From: Melieria omissa | Lineage: Eukaryota; Arthropoda; Insecta; Diptera; Ulidiidae | Assembly (NCBI GenBank): GCA_963971225.1 | Contig: OZ020269.1 | Location: forward strand, 29,243,783-29,307,782 | Reading direction: 5' to 3' | DNA: 64,000 bases | In this document: positions 27,801 to 36,800 of the stretch, piece by piece | How the letters are laid out: every line of letters starts with the position of its first letter | Numbering within the stretch: the stretch's first letter is position 1 | The notes under the pieces: generated by a model | The model's input: only the letters and a program-made list of their open reading frames with translations | Databases searched by the model: none | Told to the model about the DNA's origin: nothing | Position numbers and translations under genes: made by a program

Positions 27801-30800
27801 TGTGTTGTCTTTGGTACCACATGTCGTATGCGTTACTTTTATTTATTTTCCAATGGCCTTTTTTTAGCATTTTTTCTTGCTCGTGCAATTGTAATGAAGT
27901 CGAAACGTGGTATTAGCATGTGCGCACCATTTACGCCAACACGCAGCACACTTCCATACTTCACTTGTTTAATTAATTTGATGTTTGATTAGTATTTTGT
28001 TGACGATGCGCTCTTATGGCTGTTTCAGTGTGAGTGTGTGCGCAGTAAAGAGTAAATATTGTAAATACATATTAATATAACAGCACATGCGGTGGCGTTT
28101 GTTTGCTGATGACTACTCTGCCTCAACTACTTCACAGCCCATTAGTCATCTTCACTAAATGGCCGCATATTCGACATTGACCACAACAACAAATATCATT
28201 AAGATGAATTGAAGATTGTTTGTTTGTCATGCGCAGCTACGTGGAAGTGTGCATTTTGGCAAAAAATCATGCAATGAAAGGTCGCAATAATCAAACAGAT
28301 TGATGCAGTTTGTGAGCAGACACAAGACTGCAGCCACAAACTTGCCGCAGCACCACAACTAATGACTTCCCCTAACGAATGCCAAAGCGCAACGACAACA
28401 TTGCAATCGCAACAAACACACATACAAGTTTGCTTTTACTGCTTTTTTGCTTTTAAAAAAATATATATATTTTATACACAAGCAATTAATCTATTATTAC
28501 GATTAATTGTAATGTTATGCAAGTGTTGCACTTTGAACGATACCGGACGCTTTTTATGTCATCAAAATATATAAAAACTAAATTAAAAAATAGGGGAAAA
28601 GTCGCATGAAAGCAAGTAACACAAAATGAAAGCGAAATATAACAACCGTCAATAAATAAGTAAGACGCAAAAGTGCAAGTGTAATGTATAAAAAAAAGAT
28701 ACTAAACAACTATACACCAAAGTATGTGTACGAAAATATAATACAACTAAAACTACCTTCAAGTAAAAATCAACTCAATACATATAAATATTATGGCACG
28801 GCATGACGGCAAGACAACGAAGAAGCGGTAGTAGCGTCAAAGAAAATAAAAAACATCATAAAAAAGAAGGCTTGTAACACTAGCGGCCGTGTTTGGCTGC
28901 CGCCGCAGAAGGAAGTGTTGCATTCATAATAAGCTCCAAATAAACTTAAAAAAAAAAATTACAACAAATTAAATGAAAAAGAAAATAAAATTGTTAGTTT
29001 GATTGTGTGCTCGTATGGACATGTGGCGAGAGCGCACAAAGTGGAAAATATCACAAAAAATGGCACCAACAACAACCAAAGTGTGGCGTGTAATGTTGAT
29101 TTTTTGTATGGTCTTCTTCTTCACTTTTTGGGGTTTTTAATTAGGTTTCTTGAATTACTTTGCGTTCGCTTTTGTATTCAACTTTTTACAATACATGTTT
29201 ATCTACAAGTATTTGTTGTTGTTTGTGTTTTTGTATTGTATTTCAATTGAGTTGTTTGCGATAGAAATTCAATTAATACAAAACAATGGCGGATCCAGGG
29301 GGGGGCGGGGTTTGGGGGTTGAAACCCCCGAAATATTTGGATCGACTATAAAACTACATAAGAATTAAGAGGCATTTTATAAATATTAAAGAATTAATTT
29401 TTAAACCACACCCGCCCCCCCGAAATATTTTTCTGAATCCGCGCCTGATACAGAAAAATATCAATTATCAATATCAATTTTGCCAAATTACTATTGAAAT
29501 ATTTGGGTCAATTGAGGTTTGAGTTTTAAAGAATATAAACAACAATTTGTACAAATAAACTATGAGAAATTTTGTCTACAAATGAACCATGAGAAGTTGC
29601 CTGGGCTATTAAAAATTCTCATAGTTTATTTGTAGAATTGTTATTGACCGTTAAAACTATTCGTTGTTGTTCATTTGTAAAAAATTGGTTGACCTTTAAA
29701 ACTTCTTGTTTTATTTAGTTCATTTATAGAAGTTTTGTTATTGAAAATTTCTCATAGTTCATTTGCAAAAGTAGTCGCAAACAATTAAATTTTGATATTT
29801 TTAAAATATATTTCCTCAACATTAGTTGAAGCAAAACAGTATTAATATTTCTAATGGATGTGTATTTTTAACGGAAATGTTAAAAATTACCAAAATGCAA
29901 ATGTTAAGTTTAAAACACTGAGAAATATTTTTGAAAATAAAAGAACAAATATAAAGATGACAATGAAATATTGAGCAGAATTTATTTTTGTAGCTCAAAA
30001 ACCAGTGGGAAACGCCTTAAAAGAGAAGATTGATTACTGTTGAAACTAAAACAAATCTTAGCATTGAAGTCGATGTTGTTTGTATTAGTAATGCTAAATG
30101 CTTAACATGTAAACATGTTGTCTGACATTATTTAAATATTCGAAAATGTTGCATTTGAAAATTTGAAGCTCAAATTGTTGTTGTTGTTGTTTGTTGCATG
30201 TACTCCCCCAAAAATAGATACAAGTTTGCTAAAAAGTTTTAAAATTCATGTTTGTGCTGGTTGAATGGCTCTTTCAAGTTTGTTTTACATATTTGTATGT
30301 TTTCAAAATTCTCTTATTAATTTTGTCTTCTAGCCTAATAACTAATTTCTGTGTTTCTTGAATGTTTTAAATTAACCAACAAAGCCTACTGACCCACTCA
30401 TTCACTCATTAATTTACCATCATATGTTTGCTTTTTAACACAACTCACACAACTTGTCACAACGCCGTATTCCTTGAAGTTTGTTTCATACCCAACAACA
30501 CCTTAAAAATGAACACTTTATATGTTTTAAAAATTTTCTTATTAATTTTGTCTTTCAGCCTAATTAATTTTTGTGTTTCTTAAATGTTTTAAATTAACCA
30601 ACAAAGCCTACTGACCCACCCACTCTCAATTTACTCCAAAATCTTTCCTTTTAAACACAACTCACACAACTTGTCACAACACGGTATTCTCCTCCGGTTC
30701 TCATGCAGTTTTTGACCCTTTTTGACTCGTTATGCGACCGTCGTAAATCTAATCGGCTTCACAACGCGCCTATAACATGTAAAACAAAATTGTTAATTTG

Positions 30801-33800
30801 TGCCAGTTCCATTTCGCATGTTAGCAGAGACCTGAATGTTAATTTTCTTGGCAAAACCTCGCCTACTGCGGCCGTGTGTAACGTTTGTGTACCTTTCACC
30901 GCCTGCGCAGTTGCGAGCACATCACATACACCATCGCTCACGTCGACATCAGATGTGATGAGAAAAATGTAAAGCAGAAAAAGTCAGCGCCGAAGAAGTG
31001 GTCAAAACTGTGCACTCGGGGCCAAAGACCCCATGCAAATGGCAACCAACAAAAAAGATCAACGTGCGCCGTCTTGTTGTTTGTATGTTGTTTCGACTGT
31101 CATCAGTTTGTGTGCCGTTTGTCTGTTCGACAGTTGATGCTTATTATTAATTTTTTTGGTTGTGGATTTTCGCTGCGGCGATTGATAGCATAACTGCGCA
31201 TGCGCATGCGCACGCTTGAGTGGGGCTCTTTATCTGCGATGCTGTACAAATGTTGTGCGGTTGTAGATTTGTGATTTTATTATTTTTTAAGACGTACATT
31301 TGCAAACGTTTACAAAAGTTCTATGCGAAAATAGGCATTTAATAGCGAAGGAAAGATAGTGAAAAAGTACCAAGCCGCATGTGACGAACGTGACTTTGCG
31401 TATTAATCGATTTGAAAAGACAGTTTGTTTAGCTTATTTGTGGTTACTGCTTACCAACTACATTCAGACTGTGAGTGTGGCTTTGTGAGTGATGAATCAG
31501 CGAGGTTAGTGCAGGCGTGGCCACTGTTTAAATTGCCAAGGTTTATTATGTTCTACATCAAATCTGCATAATTGTTGTAAAAAATTTGGAACATTTGCAT
31601 TGAAGTTTTGCATGAAATAAATGAGCTTTTGGTGCAGTATTTGACAATGAATCATGAATGAACAAATTTTGAACAAATGAGAACACAATTTGTAAGTGGA
31701 GTAAATTTATTTTCAGAATTAAAAAAATTTCAAAATCGCGTATTTTTTGTTAATAAAATAAATGATTCCCAAGAAAAAAGAGATGGAACCGGAGTTTTGT
31801 GAGTCAGAGTCAAGATTTGGTTAAAGTTATTCAGCTGTTGAGAGGCTGTTAGTAATATTAAGTATTAGTTATACAAAATTTGGAAAGTTTGCATAAAAGT
31901 TTTGCATAAAATGAATCATGAACTTTGTTGAGCAGAGGAGAAGACAATTTGTATGTAAAATACATTTCGGTCTAAAAAGAATAAATTATTCCAAAATCGG
32001 GCAATTTTGGTTAATAAAATAAATGATTCCCCAGAAGAGGGAGTAGGAATGGGTTTTTTTGTGAACCTGAGACAAGATTTGGTTAAGGTAATTCAGCGAT
32101 TGAGGAGTTGTTAATATTGCCCAGGTTTGTGTTCTACACTAAATCTACAAAGTTATAAAAAAAATGTGGAAAATTTTCATTGAATTTATGCATGGAATGA
32201 GTTTTTGGTGAACAAATGTGATGACATTTTGTTAGTAGAAGAAGTTTATATTTCCAGTGACCATTCTCTTTAAAAAAGTTCCTTCTGTCAGGAGGAGCTG
32301 TGATATAGCAGAAGATACAGAAGAAGCATTGTTCTATGTCAGATTATAGAACTCTTGGAGGGCTCAATGACCTCAATGCAATGTGCTGAATAGAATAGAA
32401 TGACCAACTGCAGACATTCTAAGGCAGCTTTAAAGCTGCTACTGAGCAGCTAAGACACAACAGTTCTTAGTGTAGATTGAAGAACTCTTAGAGGATTAAC
32501 TATTAGATAACTTAGAAGAATAAGTTTATATTTCCATGTGTTAGTAGAATAAATTTATATTTCCAGTGACCATTCTCTTTAAAAAAGTTCCTTCTGTCAG
32601 GAGGAACTGTAATGTACCCGAAGACACAGAAACAGAATTTTTCTAAGTCTAGATCACAGAACTCTTGGAGGGCTCAATGATCTCAATGCATTGTGATGAA
32701 TAAAGTAGAATGACCAACTGCAGACATTCTAAGGCAGCTTTAAAGCTGCTAGTGGGCAGCTAAGACACAACAGTCTTAGTGTAGATTGAAGAACTCTTAG
32801 AGGACTAACTATTAGATTAGATTAACTTCCAATGCAATGTGGAAGAGAAAGATCGACTATAGATATTCTAGAATGGCTTTAAAGCTACTTTAGGACAAGA
32901 GTGGATCTCAAAATGTGTCAATAAAGGGGCACAATAATTTCTGGACACATTTTGAATCCCTAAAACTCATTGAGATAATTACCTTCCAGCTGTGCTTATA
33001 AGATGACAAAGCAGTCGTACACAATGGTTCAACAGTATCTATGACAATTTCTAACTCCTACTAAAAAAAATAATTAGTCTCAGGGGGTTCTAATTTATAT
33101 GAGTTCGCATTTCTTCCATATGGAAAATTAAAATAAAATTGTATTTATCTTTTACTAAGCAATAGCTATGAAGACCTTGGACTATAAGCTACAGATTTTT
33201 GGTGGTACTTGCCTACTTTTTTTTACTTTATCTAATTTAATTTAATAATATAAATTAATATCAATTAATATATACTTTCTTCACATCATTGCTATATCTT
33301 CTGTGTCTTATTGTAACTAAAGAGAGTGTTTATTAATATTTGTTCCCATATACATATCGATATATCTATGCATGGCCTGCAGGTGTTATTGCACTAATTG
33401 AGCAACGTTATTTTAATTAAATAAGCCCCCTTCCTGTTCCACCTCCAAATCATTTAGAGCTTAATTATTTCGGGGCGAAACAGTTAACTAATTAAGCTCA
33501 AAGTGCTTTAAGCTATCGAACAAACCAAATGCCAACAAGAATCCCAATGGAATTTCCTTCAATTTGAACGACATTGACTCGAGAGGTGTGTTTTGCCTAA
33601 TGCAAGCAACAGCGCAGTTGTTCGTGTCTTTAGTGTGGTGTGGAATAAATATGTTAAATCCATTCAATAAAAATTCCATTAACAAAACACTTAATTAGAA
33701 TTGAATAGCACACATTGCTGCCAGTAAATTTACGGTTCAAAAAATTTATGTCTCTTAATTTTTGACTTGTTTTGATTCCACAATACAAAAATATTATAAA

Positions 33801-36800
33801 TAGTTTACATTTTAAAGTGACCAATTTCAAATCTACAAATCTATATATTCATATTTTTATATCAAAACATGTGTTTCGGCGTCATTTTCTCAGAGATGAG
33901 TATTACATATTTGCATAAATTTGTTGCTGTGTGTAAGTGTGCGTTCATGTTCACCCTGAAATTAGTCAGCTCGACTGACTTGTAATTTAATTGACACAAC
34001 GTTATAACTCGATTCGTTTTGGGTTTCAAGTTTTAAAAAATTGTGCTAGTGGCTTTAAGTTCAACCAAAACTAAAATAAATACACACACATAGGTTAAGA
34101 CCGAAGCACACTTGTAAAATATTTAAGTTGAGAAGAAACAAGTTTTCTTTCAACGAAATGTCAATGCGCGTGAAGTTCTTTAAATTCGCTCGGCCTGTCG
34201 CTGTTGATGGATAATTTGTGTAACTTGTTAACATTGACATGAAAATATTTTATACTGCTTTTTCGTAATGTTAATTAAAGTTTATTCAGCTTTGTAATAA
34301 AACCGAACTGAGCGGCTTAAGACAACCTTATTTTGCAGCAGAAGCTGCTGATTAACACGTTTAATTAAAGACAATTAATCTTGGCGTCGTTAAGCAGCTG
34401 GTAATGCATTTGACACGCCCATTTAATCGCTGTAAAATTGTTGCTCAAAGGAATGTTGAAAACAAAAGACTAAAGCAGCAAACTCATGTCGTAAGCGGCA
34501 CAGTGGGCGTGCACCAAAAATGATTCTCTTCACAATTTGACTACAACTGATGGTAATGTTTTAACATCTCACAATGTACTTGATTGCGTTGTCAACGTGC
34601 CATAACAAAAGACTTAGGGCACAAACTTGTGACAGCTGAACACACACAGAAAAGCTGGTGTAAAGACTTTTGTTGCTGTTTTTGTTCGCACTGCTTTCAG
34701 GTTTTTTTTTTACAATATTTCAAATTAGTAACACTTGCAGCTTGTAGCAATCATTGTGACAGCCAATAGCTGTGCAGCTTTTAAAAAAAATAAATGAACA
34801 CAAACAAAAAACCCAGTTCTATGATTCTGCACAGTGTCGTTGAGAATATCTAATTGAAATAAGTGAATATAAATTGATTTAAAAGTCAAGGTCGTTGCTG
34901 ACAATTATGGCAACAGTGAGAGTGTTGATTTTTGTTGTTGTTTTCAAAAGCTTCTAAGCTTCTAATTTATTTTTATTGTTTTATTTTATGGAATTCGCTA
35001 AGCAAAAAACATAAAAAATAAAATAAAATAATGAATAAAGAATAAATTAAAACAAATAAAAAGAAAATTAGAATATACTGAAAAAAACTGTTTATATTGA
35101 GTTGTCTGTAAATGCTTTGAAACTAGCAGATTCTATCTTCAATAAGTTCTATAAAGTTGGAATTGATTTAAAAAAATATGTATATTTATAAATAAACAAA
35201 ATAGAAGTAAACAAATTTTGTATTTGACAGGTAAAAATATTGAATAAAGTTTTGAATGCAAGTACAGTTTATTAAGAAATTTAAATTTACTTTTTTTTAT
35301 TAAGAAAAAAATTATATCAAAAACTCATATTTAAAAATATTGTTAGTGATATTAATGAATGTTTTTGAAAGTTTTTTAAATTTCAAAACCATTAAAAATA
35401 TTGAAATTAGAAAAAAAACAAAGGAAAATTAAATACAATTTTTGTTTTCTAAGAGTGACGAATGAGTTTAAACATATTTAATATAGTAAATTTTTATAAA
35501 AATAAAAAAATTAAAAAATAGAAATTTAAAATAAAAATTTTTTACCAATTTTTTTATATTTGAACAATTATAACGATAAATCTTTTTACCAATTTATAAA
35601 TTAAAAATTTAAATTGTTGAAAAATGGTATTTGAAAAAAATTTTAAATTTTATAAATATACATCAAAGCACATTTTGTAAAAAAATTAATTTCAATTTAA
35701 CTTTTGTAACGTTTAAACAGCAGTACTGACAAATGTTTTGAAAAATTTATGTCATTTATTTCAAAATAATTTATTTATTTTCAAAAATTTACACTGCTTC
35801 ACAACATTTGTCAATTTTTTAAAAGTGCACAAATGCAAAATGCAAATTATTTAAATGTAATAATTGTATATGTTTTTACTCACATTACGCTGCGGCCTCC
35901 AGCAGTTTATTTGTTTATGAGAATATGCCGGTTTTTCGTTGTTACAACAGTTGAACAGAACAGAATCTCCCAAATTAAAAGCTCCTTTCCAAATATATTA
36001 GACACTTTTTTCACAAATTTATATGTTTGGTTTTTTGGTCAAAAGCAGTTTGCTTTCTTCTTTTGCAATTTTTTTGCGACTATTTCGTTTGTGTCAAGAA
36101 ATGCTAAATTTGCAATATTTTTTTGACTACTCTTTTCATTTGCATTTTGCAATAAATCCAAATTAGTTTGAAGACAAATCAAACGCCCACATCAAATGCT
36201 GTTTACTGCCGCTTTTATCTCGCTGACTTTTGCACGTTTTCAATTCGAAAAATTCTTTAACTGTGGGTTTTTACGTGTTTTACGACTTTTCAACTAGGCA
36301 AAATTCACTCGACACCACACACACACGCATCAATGGATTTTTGCGAAATTGTTAAATTCGAATTTCAACCGTCATTAGATGATAGCAAAATACAACAAAA
36401 ACCAGCAATGAGAGTGCTTTGTGGCGTTGTCAGTGGAGCGCGCGCATCCGCTCGCCAACAGCTACTAAAGTTAACTAACCGAAGTAACGGCGCACGGTGG
36501 CGCAAGACACCCAAACTCAGACAGCCAAAGCCAATCAGAAGGTCTCAACGTGCGCGGCTCCAACCGCAACCAGTTGACTAGCATTGTCGCATCAAACCTC
36601 AGACGCAAGCGCACAACAAAAGCCTAAAAGCACTGACCAAAAGTTAACAAAAAAGACTGCAAAGAAAAAAGTTTCATGAAAGAGTCTTGGGCGACTTGGC
36701 GCAGAAGTAGAAGTGGTGGTTTACGGCTCAGCGCATTTTGGCGTTAGACTGAAGCTTTTCTTGCACATTGGTTCACTCTCTCTCGCTCTCAGTTCTTTGT

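Noticed and set aside
36740..36760. Minus-strand TCAGTC initiator-like site
   Set aside because: The bases at +28 to +33 do not fit a DPE and no TATA box stands upstream; too little to call a promoter.
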